A stretch of 60,253 nucleotides of DNA. Source: Actinomycetota bacterium (GTDB taxonomy: Bacteria > Actinomycetota > Acidimicrobiia > Acidimicrobiales > VFJN01). Location of the stretch: NCBI GenBank assembly GCA_009886035.1, contig VFJN01000129.1:1-60253 (forward strand), read 5' to 3'. Each line of letters starts with the position of its first letter. Positions within the stretch are counted from its first letter, which is position 1. Under the pieces are notes generated by a model that made no database searches, had not been told where the DNA came from, and saw only the letters and a program-made list of their open reading frames with translations. The position numbers and the translations under genes are program-made. Positions 23,874 to 32,459 of this stretch are shown here, one piece after another.

Positions 23874-25103
23874 TTACGCCCCGCTGCCCTCCCCAATGGC
23901 GGACCGGCGGCCTGCGGGACCCACTCGGGCCATGGTCTGGTCGAATTCGGCCTGCACGGCGCTGAGCACACCCTCACCGAGCCAGAGGTCCGCCACCGTC
24001 CAGGCCATGGCCAGCGCTCCCGCTACCACCGCCTGGTCACCGCCCGCACCCCGGGCATGGTCGGCAAAGTCGGGGGTGTGAATCTGGGTGCCCGCCGGGG
24101 CGGCCGCCACCATGGGATGAATCGAAGGAACGAGGTAACTGACATTGCCCATGTCGGTACTCCCCACCACCTGGTGCTGGGCATCTGGCTCCATCACGGT
24201 GCGGCCCAAGGCACCGGCGTTGGCCTTATAGAGGTTCAGCATCACTTCGTTGTCCAGCATGTCGGCATAGACCACCGGCCTCCACCGAATCTCCAACTCG
24301 CAGCCGGTGGCGCTCGCTCCGGCCCGCAATGCCGCCACCACGCGCTCCTTGAGGGGCTCCAAGGAGGCAATGCTGTCCGAGCGCACCAACCACTCCGCCA
24401 CCGCCCGAGCCGGCACAATATTTGCCTTCTCCCCCGCGTCGGCGAAGATCCCATGAACGCGTTCAGTGGGAAGAATGTGCTGCCGCAATGCGGCCACGTT
24501 CAGGTACCCCAGCACCGCGGCATCGAGGGCATTGCGCCCATCCTGGGGGAACGCCGCCGCATGGGCCGCTTTCCCGGTATAGGTGGCCAACAGTTCCTGC
24601 ACCGCAATCACATTCATGCGAGTCAGGTCATACCCAGCGGGGTGGACCATCAAAGCGGCGTCAACCCCCTCGAAGGCCCCGGCCCGGGCCATGAGGATCT
24701 TGCCGCCCCCGCCTTCCTCCGCCGGGGTTCCGAGGATCACCACCTGACCTCCCACCTCCTCGGCTACCGACGCGGCAGCCAGACCGGCCCCGAGTCCGGC
24801 GGCGGCGATGATGTTGTGGCCGCAAGCATGACCAATACCGGGGAGAGCGTCGTACTCACAGAGCACCGCGATCCGGGGCCCCGAATGGCCCGCCCGAGCC
24901 ACAAAGGCTGTATCCAGGCCGAAGGCCCCCCGCTCCACCGCCAACCCCTCCGCCTCCAGCATCCCGCTCAGGAGATCGTGGGCGAAGTGTTCCTTATAAC
25001 CCAGTTCAGGGTGGTCGTGGATCCGCTGCGAGGCCTCTAGCAAGACCTCGGAACGGTCCTCTACTGCGTCCCTTAAGCGAGATTTCAACGACGTCAGGTT
25101 CAC
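23874..25103 (-). CDS. M20-family amidohydrolase (AbgB/HipO-like peptidase)
   Basis: A 409-aa metallo-hydrolase of the M20D type. Metal-site motifs are seen in order: RIHDHPELGYKE (29-40), GHACGHN (91-97), TPAEEGGGGK (126-135, catalytic Glu), MVHPAG, and GSTDMGNVS near 318, with a late His in QIHTPDF. The internal dimerisation domain is present (GKAAHAAAFPQDGRNALDA). Such enzymes cleave N-acyl or p-aminobenzoyl amino acids. The start is GTG. It lies 32 bases upstream of the ThyX-like gene on the same strand and about 10 bases after the oxidoreductase gene. Confidence 0.9.
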   Translation of the reverse strand: MNLTSLKSRLRDAVEDRSEVLLEASQRIHDHPELGYKEHFAHDLLSGMLEAEGLAVERGAFGLDTAFVARAGHSGPRIAVLCEYDALPGIGHACGHNIIAAAGLGAGLAAASVAEEVGGQVVILGTPAEEGGGGKILMARAGAFEGVDAALMVHPAGYDLTRMNVIAVQELLATYTGKAAHAAAFPQDGRNALDAAVLGYLNVAALRQHILPTERVHGIFADAGEKANIVPARAVAEWLVRSDSIASLEPLKERVVAALRAGASATGCELEIRWRPVVYADMLDNEVMLNLYKANAGALGRTVMEPDAQHQVVGSTDMGNVSYLVPSIHPMVAAAPAGTQIHTPDFADHARGAGGDQAVVAGALAMAWTVADLWLGEGVLSAVQAEFDQTMARVGPAGRRSAIGEGSGA

Positions 25104-25112
25104 TCGGTCAGG

Positions 25113-26096
25113 TTACCCGTGCAGGAGCACAACCTTGCCGAGTTGGGATGCCGATTCGAGATGGGCGAGGGCGGCGGGATACTGGGCGAGCGCAAAGGTG
25201 CTGTCCACCGTCACGGGAAGGGCCTGCCCCATGAGGCGCGTGACCTCGCTGAACTCGCCGTAGCCGCCCATGGTTGAGCCGATCACCTCGATCTGCTTGA
25301 AAAACAGCCGGGGGATGTTGAGCTCCACCGTGGGGCCCGACGTCCCCCCGCAGACCACGAGACGTCCACCCGGCACCAGCGCGCCCACCGAGCGGTCCCA
25401 GGTGGCCGGGCCCACACTCTCCACCACTACCTCGGCCTTCACCGGCCAGTCCTCGCCTGAGTCGTAGGCGGCCACCGCGCCCAAGATCAGCGCCGCCTCC
25501 CGTTTGGCGGCGTCACGAGAGGTCACATGAACCTCGGCTCCCATCCGCACGGCCAGATGCAGGGCCGCCGTACTCACACCGCCTCCAATACCCACGATCA
25601 CACACCGCTCCCCCGCTCCGAGCCGGGCGCGTTTCAGCATGCGCCACGCCGTGAGGGTGGCGAGCGGGTACGCGGCACATTCGGCCCACGAACGATCGGG
25701 GGGACGCGGCACCACATTGCGCGCCGGAACCACCACCATCTCGGCATGACCACCCCAGCGCTGCTCGCCCAGGATCTGGAAGCCCCGTCCCATCGGCGCG
25801 TTGTCGCCCAGCGCGATGATGGCCTCCATCGGGGCCACGGCCGGGTTCACCACCACTTCGTCGCCCACCACCACTGAGGTCACACCGGTGCCCACAGCCG
25901 TCACGACGCCAGCCACGTCGCAGCCGGGCACATGGGGCAGCGTCGGTCGCGGCCGACCTCGGGTGAGCCAGAGATCCATATGGTTCAAGGCGGTGGCCAT
26001 CGGACGCACCGCCACGTCATCGGTTCCCACCTCGGGATCGGGTACCTCACCCCATCGGTATTGTCCCGGCGACGCCTCGAGAATCCAAGCCTGCAT
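25113..26096 (-). CDS. MDR-family zinc-independent oxidoreductase (quinone oxidoreductase-like)
   Basis: A 327-aa medium-chain dehydrogenase/reductase. The N-terminal GroES-like domain contains ALNHMDLWLTRGRP and LPHVPGCDVAGVV, where zinc-dependent members have GHE. The Rossmann domain has CVIVGIGGGVSTAALHLA near 165 as the nucleotide-binding turn, then VVVESVGPATWDRSVGALVPGG. The usual catalytic-zinc ligands are not evident, which suggests a quinone-oxidoreductase or enoyl-reductase type using NADPH. A G-rich ribosome site precedes the ATG at 26096. Substrate unknown. Confidence 0.88.
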   Translation of the reverse strand: MQAWILEASPGQYRWGEVPDPEVGTDDVAVRPMATALNHMDLWLTRGRPRPTLPHVPGCDVAGVVTAVGTGVTSVVVGDEVVVNPAVAPMEAIIALGDNAPMGRGFQILGEQRWGGHAEMVVVPARNVVPRPPDRSWAECAAYPLATLTAWRMLKRARLGAGERCVIVGIGGGVSTAALHLAVRMGAEVHVTSRDAAKREAALILGAVAAYDSGEDWPVKAEVVVESVGPATWDRSVGALVPGGRLVVCGGTSGPTVELNIPRLFFKQIEVIGSTMGGYGEFSEVTRLMGQALPVTVDSTFALAQYPAALAHLESASQLGKVVLLHG

Positions 26097-26146
26097 CCCC
26101 CCACCGTAGGGTCTGCCGCGCCCCGTTCGGTCCTGGGCCCCGCCGG

Positions 26147-26758
26147 TTAGATGAAACAGCGCAAAACGTTGGGCTCGACGCGCAGGGATAGGTGTCGGGC
26201 TGGACCCAGGGGATCACCGTCGAGGTAGACCGGCGTCGGTCGGCCCAACTCGATTTGTTGGCTCGACACGTGACTCTCCTCGATCCCTGGATGGGGCACA
26301 TGCGTACCGGTGACGAGCCGTGACCGCACCTGTAGCCGCGTGCCCAAGGGAAGGTCGCCGTCGAGGACCTCCAGACGACCATCGTTGGGGTGCCCACGCG
26401 GCGCCACATCCCAGTGCCCGATGAACTGAGCATTCATCGCCACCACAACTCGACCGCGCCACCAGCCCTGCCGCGCCACCAAATGGGCGATGAACCAATG
26501 CAACCGACCATCGACCAAGACCGCCCCAAGGTCGACCCCGACCTCGGTGGCCCCGCCCGAGCGAAAGCGCGACTCGTCTCCGGTGCCACCGAGGGTGCGA
26601 CAAAGGTCGCCCCCGAGGAGGGCCAGCGGCGGAATCTCCCGGCCCTGCCGCCGGGCTTCGGTAACCACCGCCCGGGCGTGTGTGTTGCTTCGTACCACCA
26701 CCGCATCGGGCGGGAGTGGTCCCCCCGCGCCCCACATTTCGCCCTTACGAATCGGCAC
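26147..26758 (-). CDS. diacylglycerol kinase C-terminal-domain-like protein without catalytic domain
   Basis: A 203-aa protein whose last 100 residues look like the C-terminal beta-sandwich of YegS/diacylglycerol-kinase proteins: NAQFIGHWDVAPRGHPNDG, then VRSRLVTGTHVPHPGIE, and finally PVYLDGDPLGPARHLSLRVEPN. The nucleotide-binding GGDGT motif of that family is missing; only LLGGDLCRTLGGTG near 50 recalls the next conserved block. It may be a stand-alone domain or a decayed kinase. The GTG at 26758 has GAGGAG seven bases upstream and lies inside the 3' end of helY (14-base overlap), so the gene is probably translated with the helicase. Confidence 0.72.
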   Translation of the reverse strand: MPIRKGEMWGAGGPLPPDAVVVRSNTHARAVVTEARRQGREIPPLALLGGDLCRTLGGTGDESRFRSGGATEVGVDLGAVLVDGRLHWFIAHLVARQGWWRGRVVVAMNAQFIGHWDVAPRGHPNDGRLEVLDGDLPLGTRLQVRSRLVTGTHVPHPGIEESHVSSQQIELGRPTPVYLDGDPLGPARHLSLRVEPNVLRCFI

Positions 26759-29330
26759 CGGACCACTCCTCGTCGCCCACCGCCAATAGTGCCGAGGTGG
26801 CCGTCACTACCCCCCGCTGGAGGGCATCGGCGGCCTGCCGGGCGCGAGCAGCGGTGGCCGGGGTCGGCGCGATACTCCCGAGTCCCCGTAGCAGGTCGGC
26901 GAGTTGCTTGATATTTCGCACAAAATCGCCGCCGGAGAGGTCCGCCTGCTCGAGGACCTCAGCGAAGCCGGTACCGCTGGCCCAGGCGTAAGCGAGATGC
27001 ACGAAACCGGCGTCCGGCGGGCGTGTCCCCGGGAGCCCGGCCGCCTCCTCGTCTACCAGCAAGTCCGCCGCCAGGCCCGCCAATACGCCAAAGCGCTCTC
27101 GGATGGTCGAGGAAGGGAACCGGGGGGCGGGCGGTTGGTCGCGCCCCCGGTGCTCGTAGGTAAAACACGAGGCCATGGCGGCCAGGCTGGGCCCGTCGAG
27201 GTCGTCGAACAGCCCCGTGACGAGCGCCTCCGCTACCAGTAAATCGCTCTCGTGGTAGGTGCGGGCGAGCACCTCGCCCGCCGCCGTGAGCGCCCAGCCC
27301 TCCAGAAAACCCCACGCCTCGAGCAGATCCAGCACCCGATCGAACTTGCGGGCCAGCGACCCCGTCTGGCCCCGTCCCTGGCGCTCCAGGTTCGCGAGCG
27401 CCCCCCGAACCCGTTCCGCCTTACCCGCCGCCCGGAGGTGGACCATCCGGTCGGGACAGTCCGCCACGGGGTGAGTCTCGGCCCCCTCCACCGAATCGAG
27501 GCCCCGCGAATCGTGGCGAGGGCGCTCCCGACCCTTCATCACCCGCCGCAGGGCCTCTCCCACATGATGGTGAAAAGTCCGGTTATGTGGGTTGTAGGGC
27601 TGCGGCAGGGTAAGGGTTGCGATCGGTATCGGCGCCACCGACAGGTCGGGAGCGCTGAGGGTACGGGGCTTGCCCCGCTCGTCGATCACCCGCACCTTGG
27701 GGTGACCCTTCCGTAAGGCCACCGACACCACCGCCACCGCACCACCCTCGACCACCACCACATCCCCGGGCGCCAACCGGCTCAATGCTGCCGTGACCGT
27801 TGCGTTGGCCCCGTCCCCGCGAGGGCCGACGGCCACCCCGCGCTGCTGGCGGTATTCCTCCACGTCACCGAGTTCACAGAAGGCCTCGGCGTTGAGTCGA
27901 GCGAGGACGCGCTGTTCCTGTTCGATGCGCGCCTCGATCCGCACCACCCCCCGGTCGGCTTGGTACTGGGCAAACGACAGGTTGAGGAGATGGTGCGCCC
28001 GTTCCGGCTGGTAGCGCTTCACGAGGTTGGCCGCCATATTGAAGGTGGGACGAAACGCCGATCGGAGAGAAAAGGACCGGCTCGAAGCCAGCGCCGCCAC
28101 CTCCGCAAAGGGCACAAAGGGAGACCACAGCACAATGGCGTAACCCAGGTCGTCGATCCCCCGCCGCCCCGCCCGACCGGTCAGTTGGGTGTACTCGCCG
28201 GAGGTGAGCATCTCGCGTCCTTCCCCGGTGAACTTCGTGAGTCGTTCGATCACCACACTTCGAGCGGGCATGTTCACCCCCATCGCCAGCGTCTCAGTGG
28301 CGAACACCGCCTTGGTGAGGCCCGCGATGAAGCACGCTTCCACCGCCTCCTTAAAGGCGGGCACCATCCCGGCGTGATGCGCCGCCACCCCCGCCTCCAA
28401 CGCCGCCAAAAAGCGATCGAAGCCCAACGCCTCCAGGTCGGCCCGGGCGAGGGAGGCCGTCCGCTCCAGCACGATGGACCGTACCCGGGTCGCTTCGGAG
28501 GCGGTGGTGAGGCGCAGGCCCGCGTCCGCCAACTGATCACGAGCTTCATCGCACCCCTTACGACTGAAGATGAAGGTGATCGCCGGCAGCATCGATTCGT
28601 CTTGGAGACGTTTGATCACCGACACCCGGCGGGGCGTAAAAAAAGGACGCCGACCGCCACCCCGGCGGGGGCCCTCGTCGAAACGACCGGCCTCGGGATT
28701 GGCCAGCCCATCCACGAGGATGGGGAGCAGGGGGAGCCCCGGGTTGGATTTGTCGCCCACGCAGTAGAGATTGCGGAGTTCGACCGGGCGGCGTTCCTCG
28801 ATCACAACGTCGGTAGGACCGCGGACGGTGCTGATCCACTCGGCCAACTCCGGCGCGTTCGACACGGTGGCCGACAAGCACACCAGGCGCACATCGGCCG
28901 GAAGGTGGATCATCACCTCCTCCCATACCGGCCCGCGATACGGGTCCTGCAAGAAATGCACTTCGTCAATAACCACCCATTGCAGGCCATGCAGGGCGGG
29001 CGATCCGGCGTAGACCATGTTGCGAAGGACCTCGGTGGTCATCACCACAATGCTGGCGTCGCCGTTGATGCTGTTGTCGCCCGTGAGTAGGCCCACCGAA
29101 TCCCGGCCGTGGCGCGCCACTAGGTCGGCGTATTTCTGATTGGAAAGCGCCTTGATGGGGGCCGTGTAGAAGGCCTTCCCCCCGGCGGCGAGGGCCTGGG
29201 CCAGCGCGTGCTCGGCCACTACCGTCTTACCCGAGCCGGTAGGGGCCGCCACCAGCACCGAGCGACCTTCGTCGATGGCGGTCATCGCCCGCACCTGGAA
29301 GGGGTCGAGGGGGAACCCGTATTCACTCAT
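26745..29330 (-). CDS. helY: DEAD/DEAH-box RNA helicase HelY (Ski2/Dob1-like)
   Basis: An 861-aa superfamily-2 helicase. Motif I APTGSGKT is at 29-36, motif II DEVH near 120, motif III SATVSN near 160, and motif VI GRAGRRGIDD near 390. The C-terminal third is a DSHCT-like helical domain (AEALVTGLFDDLDGPSLAAMASCFTYEHRG). Ski2-like enzymes unwind structured RNA in ATP-dependent processing or decay. In mycobacteria helY is likewise next to tatC, tatA and pafC-pafB, so the synteny supports the name. It starts 10 bases after tatC ends. Confidence 0.93.
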   Translation of the reverse strand: MSEYGFPLDPFQVRAMTAIDEGRSVLVAAPTGSGKTVVAEHALAQALAAGGKAFYTAPIKALSNQKYADLVARHGRDSVGLLTGDNSINGDASIVVMTTEVLRNMVYAGSPALHGLQWVVIDEVHFLQDPYRGPVWEEVMIHLPADVRLVCLSATVSNAPELAEWISTVRGPTDVVIEERRPVELRNLYCVGDKSNPGLPLLPILVDGLANPEAGRFDEGPRRGGGRRPFFTPRRVSVIKRLQDESMLPAITFIFSRKGCDEARDQLADAGLRLTTASEATRVRSIVLERTASLARADLEALGFDRFLAALEAGVAAHHAGMVPAFKEAVEACFIAGLTKAVFATETLAMGVNMPARSVVIERLTKFTGEGREMLTSGEYTQLTGRAGRRGIDDLGYAIVLWSPFVPFAEVAALASSRSFSLRSAFRPTFNMAANLVKRYQPERAHHLLNLSFAQYQADRGVVRIEARIEQEQRVLARLNAEAFCELGDVEEYRQQRGVAVGPRGDGANATVTAALSRLAPGDVVVVEGGAVAVVSVALRKGHPKVRVIDERGKPRTLSAPDLSVAPIPIATLTLPQPYNPHNRTFHHHVGEALRRVMKGRERPRHDSRGLDSVEGAETHPVADCPDRMVHLRAAGKAERVRGALANLERQGRGQTGSLARKFDRVLDLLEAWGFLEGWALTAAGEVLARTYHESDLLVAEALVTGLFDDLDGPSLAAMASCFTYEHRGRDQPPAPRFPSSTIRERFGVLAGLAADLLVDEEAAGLPGTRPPDAGFVHLAYAWASGTGFAEVLEQADLSGGDFVRNIKQLADLLRGLGSIAPTPATAARARQAADALQRGVVTATSALLAVGDEEWSGADS

Positions 29331-29340
29331 GACGGTGGCC

Positions 29341-30105
29341 TCATGCCGCCGCGCGGGCGTTCTTCCGCCGCACGATGATGCTTCCGAGGATGATCGACAC
29401 CTCGTAGAACATCACCATCGGCACGGAAAGCGCCAACATGCTTATCGGGTCGCCCGAGGGCGTGATCACTGCCACCGTGACGCAGATCCCCACGATGGCG
29501 TAGCGCCGGACGTGACGCAGATTGTCGGGCGTGATGATCCCGAGCATCTGGGCAAACACAAGCACAATCGGGAACTCAAAACCGATACCGAAGGCCAACA
29601 TCATGTAACTGATCAAGGTGTAGTACTTGTTGGGCGAATACGCCGTGACGATGTCGGTGCCCCCGATCTGCTGCAGGAAGGTCAGGGCCTGCGGCAGCGT
29701 GTAGTAGGCGATCCCGGCCCCGGTGACGAAGAGCAAAAGGGCGCTCGCCATAAAGGGGATGGCGTACTTCTTTTCGTGGGCGTAGAGGCCAGGGGTGATG
29801 AACCGCCACAGCTGCCAGAGGATCACGGGCATGGCGATGAAGATGCCGCCGTAGGTGGCCAACTTCATGCGCACCCCAAACCCCTCGAGGGGGTCGAGCG
29901 CCAAGAGTTTGCAGTCGGAGACAGAGTTGGTGCAGGCGTTGAAGTAGGGCTGAATCAGAAAGTTCGAGATCTGCCCGTAAAGCATGAAGGAAATTGTCAT
30001 CCCCACTATGACCGCCACCACGATCTTGATGGCCCGCTGACGCACCTCGGAGAGGTGGTCCATGAGCGACATGCGCCCATCATCGGGGACGGCGGCGCTG
30101 CTCAT
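29341..30105 (-). CDS. tatC: Sec-independent protein translocase TatC
   Basis: A 254-aa polytopic protein that recognises twin-arginine signal peptides. Family blocks are MSLMDHLSEVRQRAIK (start), the periplasmic loop with LLALDPLEGFGVRMKLATYGG, LWRFITPGLYAHEKKY, and FGIGFEFPIVLVFAQMLGI. Six hydrophobic segments are visible. The ATG overlaps the tatA/B stop by four bases (30102-30105). It is the core receptor of the Tat translocon and fits the secretion cluster with the signal peptidase gene to the right. Confidence 0.96.
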   Translation of the reverse strand: MSSAAVPDDGRMSLMDHLSEVRQRAIKIVVAVIVGMTISFMLYGQISNFLIQPYFNACTNSVSDCKLLALDPLEGFGVRMKLATYGGIFIAMPVILWQLWRFITPGLYAHEKKYAIPFMASALLLFVTGAGIAYYTLPQALTFLQQIGGTDIVTAYSPNKYYTLISYMMLAFGIGFEFPIVLVFAQMLGIITPDNLRHVRRYAIVGICVTVAVITPSGDPISMLALSVPMVMFYEVSIILGSIIVRRKNARAAA

Positions 30106-30440
30106 TCCGAGGCTACGGGAGGATCGACCGGGTCGGTCGGGGCCACGGGGGCCTCACTCACCGCCGCGATGGCAGCCTCGGCGCTCGTACTCGACGGGGT
30201 CGGCGGGGATGCAATAGCCGCATCGGTTCCGAGCACGTTACGACGGTCGGTCAGGCGGGTGAGGTCGTCCACCTCGGCCAGGGTGGATTTCACCTCTTTC
30301 TGGAAACCTTCCGACAACCGGCGGAGATCGCCCATCACCTTGCCGATCTGGCGAGCGGCATGCGGGAGACGCTGGGGGCCGAGCACGATGAGGGCGATAA
30401 ACATGATGACGATGAATTCGCCACCTCCAACGTTGAACAC
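30102..30440 (-). CDS. Sec-independent translocase subunit, TatA/TatB family (TatB-like)
   Basis: A 112-aa protein with one N-terminal membrane helix (FNVGGGEFIVIMFIALIVLG), the hinge GPQRLPHAARQIGKVMGDLRRLSEGF, an amphipathic helix, and a Pro/Ala-rich acidic tail. The hinge has LGPQRLP rather than the LFGxKKLP of TatA, which favours TatB; actinobacterial genes next to tatC are often simply called tatA. The start is GTG. It overlaps tatC, so the two subunits are co-translated. Confidence 0.88.
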   Translation of the reverse strand: MFNVGGGEFIVIMFIALIVLGPQRLPHAARQIGKVMGDLRRLSEGFQKEVKSTLAEVDDLTRLTDRRNVLGTDAAIASPPTPSSTSAEAAIAAVSEAPVAPTDPVDPPVASE

Positions 30441-30471
30441 GATGGCACTCTACCGGCCATTATCGGCGGGG

Positions 30472-30675
30472 TCAGGCCCGGCGCAGACCCTCCAGGGAGG
30501 CGCGAGTCTCCGCACCAGCCCGCCGTACCTCGGCCACCGAGTCTCCCAGTTCCGAAAGCAGGGCCAACTCGTCCTGTAGCTGGGTGGACGCCTCGGCGAT
30601 GCGCCGCAGCCACCGCAGGCTTATCAATCCCGCCAGCGTCATGACCACCGGTGGAACCGCCCAGAGCAACGACAT
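30472..30675 (-). CDS. small membrane protein with coiled-coil tail
   Basis: A 67-aa protein with one N-terminal hydrophobic helix (LLWAVPPVVMTLAGLISL), then an amphipathic heptad-like stretch (IAEASTQLQDELALLSELGDSVAEVRRAGAETRASLEGLRRA). I do not recognise it. It is directly upstream of the tatA/B gene (31 bases) and five bases downstream of the 106-aa gene, all on the minus strand, so it could be co-expressed with the Tat genes. Short length keeps the confidence moderate. Confidence 0.65.
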   Translation of the reverse strand: MSLLWAVPPVVMTLAGLISLRWLRRIAEASTQLQDELALLSELGDSVAEVRRAGAETRASLEGLRRA

Positions 30676-30680
30676 CGCCT

Positions 30681-31001
30681 TCAGTCTAGAACAGCCTCGT
30701 ACCAGTCGTCCTTGTCGAGGAGTTTGTGGAACTCGATCAGATCATCATGGTTGATCGGGTCGCCCCGGTGCGGTTCGAAGATTTCCGCCGGGAGACGCCA
30801 CTTGACCAGACGCACTCCCGAGGCCACCAGCAGCTCGATCACGCGAGGCTCCGCCGGTTTGGCCACCGACATGTGGCACGTGGGGCAACGGAACACAAAA
30901 CTACCCTGGTCGTCGTAGGTGCATACCCGCACCTTGAGATCGTCAACTCCGAGTTCGACATCCCCGCAGTCACAGCAACTCGCTTTGATCACCGTTGTCA
31001 T
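30681..31001 (-). CDS. conserved small protein with two Cys pairs
   Basis: A 106-aa protein with a zinc-ribbon-like start: CCDCGD at 9-14 and RCPTCHMSV at 38-46. It continues with PRVIELLVASGVRLVKWRLP and an acidic end containing HDDLIEFHKLLDKDDWYEAVL. The C-terminal half is helical. GGAGGAGG lies upstream of the ATG at 31001, a strong ribosome site. Similar short proteins occur in other actinobacteria without a known function. It heads the run into the small membrane protein and Tat genes. Confidence 0.77.
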   Translation of the reverse strand: MTTVIKASCCDCGDVELGVDDLKVRVCTYDDQGSFVFRCPTCHMSVAKPAEPRVIELLVASGVRLVKWRLPAEIFEPHRGDPINHDDLIEFHKLLDKDDWYEAVLD

Positions 31002-31102
31002 CTCGTGTCCTCCTCCTCCGGCGGCCTATTCATTCATTACGCCTCAGGTTGTATCGACCACGGCACCGTGCGCCTTGAGTGGGTCTGCCACAATGCGAAC
31101 CC

Positions 31103-31819
31103 ATGCCCACTCGGCTCCCCTCTCTGCGGCGTCCTCCCATCGGCTTCGCCCATCGCGGCGCGCGAGCCAACGCGCCCGAAAACACCCTGGAGGCGTTCGT
31201 GCTCGCCGTGCGCCTCGGTGCCACCGGGCTCGAATCGGACGTGTGGCTCACCCGGGACGGCGAGGCGGTCCTCGATCACGACGGGGTACTGCGCCGCCAC
31301 CTTCGTTCGCGGCCCATTGCCCAGTGCACGCGGGACGAATTACCCGCCCATGTGCCCACGTTGGCCGACCTCTACGACGCCGTGGGTACCACCCTGGAGA
31401 TCTCCTTGGATCTGAAGGACGCCGCCGCGTTTGATCGGGTGCTGGCCGTGGGCCGGGCGGCCGGCCCGGGCGCCCTGGAGCACCTGTGGATCTGTCACCC
31501 CCAATTGGACCAACTCACCCAGTGGCGCCCGGTGTCCCCGGAAGTCCATCTCGTGCACTCCACGTTTCTCTCCCGTATGCCCGCCGGGGCCGAATCCCAT
31601 GCGGCCCTCATGGCCGAACAGGGAATCGACGCCGTGAACCTGCACCACGCCGAATGGACAGGGGGACGCACATCACTGTTCCACCGCTTCGGCGTGTTGT
31701 GCTTTGGTTGGGATGCCCAACACCGGCGGATCCTCGGCAACCTGCTCGACGCCGGGATCGATGCGGTGTACTCCGATCACGTCAACCGCATGGTCGATGC
31801 CCTGGCCGAGGGCGCCTGA
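31103..31819 (+). CDS. glycerophosphodiester phosphodiesterase
   Basis: A 238-aa GDPD-family TIM-barrel enzyme that hydrolyses glycerophosphodiesters to glycerol-3-phosphate and an alcohol. The signature FAHRGARANAPENTLEAF starts near residue 15, the metal pair is in GLESDVWLTRDG, and the second His in VLDHDGVLRR. The C-terminal block GIDAVYSDHVNRMVDAL is also typical. The ATG at 31103 is chosen as the first ATG before the barrel. It is the only plus-strand gene between the Tat and Paf groups. It has no signal peptide, so it probably recycles phospholipid headgroups in the cytosol. Confidence 0.9.
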   Translation: MPTRLPSLRRPPIGFAHRGARANAPENTLEAFVLAVRLGATGLESDVWLTRDGEAVLDHDGVLRRHLRSRPIAQCTRDELPAHVPTLADLYDAVGTTLEISLDLKDAAAFDRVLAVGRAAGPGALEHLWICHPQLDQLTQWRPVSPEVHLVHSTFLSRMPAGAESHAALMAEQGIDAVNLHHAEWTGGRTSLFHRFGVLCFGWDAQHRRILGNLLDAGIDAVYSDHVNRMVDALAEGA

Positions 31820-31823
31820 CTCC

Positions 31824-32453
31824 TCAGAGCCCCCCCGCCGAGGACGGGGGCCACACCAGCACGAAAGCGCGCCCCACGATGTCGTCAAGGGGAATCGGAC
31901 CCCGGAACGGATACCTGCTGTCGGCGGAGTTATCCCGATTATCTCCGAGGACGAAGACATTCCCCTCGGGTACCACCTGCCGCGGGATCGTGGGATTGCT
32001 CCCCTGGCCCGGATCACCAGTGATGGTGCCGGCGTCCAGATAGGGCTCCGCCAGTTTCTGATCGTTGATGTACACGGCCCCATCCTTCGTCTCGATCGTG
32101 TCACCCGGGAGACCCACCACCCGCTTGATCAGGTCTTTGATGCCGTCGGGCCCCACGGCGTCATCGGGGATCTCGAACACGATCACATCCCCCCGACCCA
32201 CGTCGTGCAGCGCATAACCAAATTTGTTCACCACCACTCGGTCACCCGTTTTCAGGGTGGATTCCATCGACTCGGACGGAATGTAGAAGGCCTGGAAGAG
32301 AAACGTCTTGACCACCAGGGCCACCAGCAAGGCGCCCACCACTACGGCAACCCATTCCACGCCCGCCCGCATCGAGTTCAGGCCTCGCCCTCTCCCGTCG
32401 GGCGGGTTGGCTTCGAGAAATTCCGGGAGGGGGGGATCGGTGATTTCAGACAC
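31824..32453 (-). CDS. lepB: signal peptidase I
   Basis: A 209-aa membrane serine protease that removes Sec and Tat signal peptides. One N-terminal membrane segment (about 34-52) is followed by the catalytic Ser62 in YIPSESMESTL, the general base Lys110 in KRVVGLPGD, and the box GDNRDNSADSRY near 180. The start is GTG, seven bases after the pafC stop, so lepB probably belongs to the pafB-pafC transcript. The neighbouring tat genes make this a secretion-related corner of the proteasome locus. In M. tuberculosis lepB is elsewhere. Confidence 0.95.
   Translation of the reverse strand: MSEITDPPLPEFLEANPPDGRGRGLNSMRAGVEWVAVVVGALLVALVVKTFLFQAFYIPSESMESTLKTGDRVVVNKFGYALHDVGRGDVIVFEIPDDAVGPDGIKDLIKRVVGLPGDTIETKDGAVYINDQKLAEPYLDAGTITGDPGQGSNPTIPRQVVPEGNVFVLGDNRDNSADSRYPFRGPIPLDDIVGRAFVLVWPPSSAGGL
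31829..31851. terminator. GC-rich inverted repeat at a convergent gene junction
   Basis: GCCCCC (31829-31834) pairs with GGGGGC (31846-31851) around an 11-base loop, just after the stop of the phosphodiesterase and over the last codons of lepB. It may end plus-strand transcription, but the stem is only 6 bp and there is no T-run. Confidence 0.3.
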
Positions 32454-32459
32454 GACGGG

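Noticed and set aside
29275-30579. Plus-strand frame of 434 aa across tatC and tatA/B
   Set aside because: Low-complexity His/Asp-rich shadow of two recognised Tat genes.
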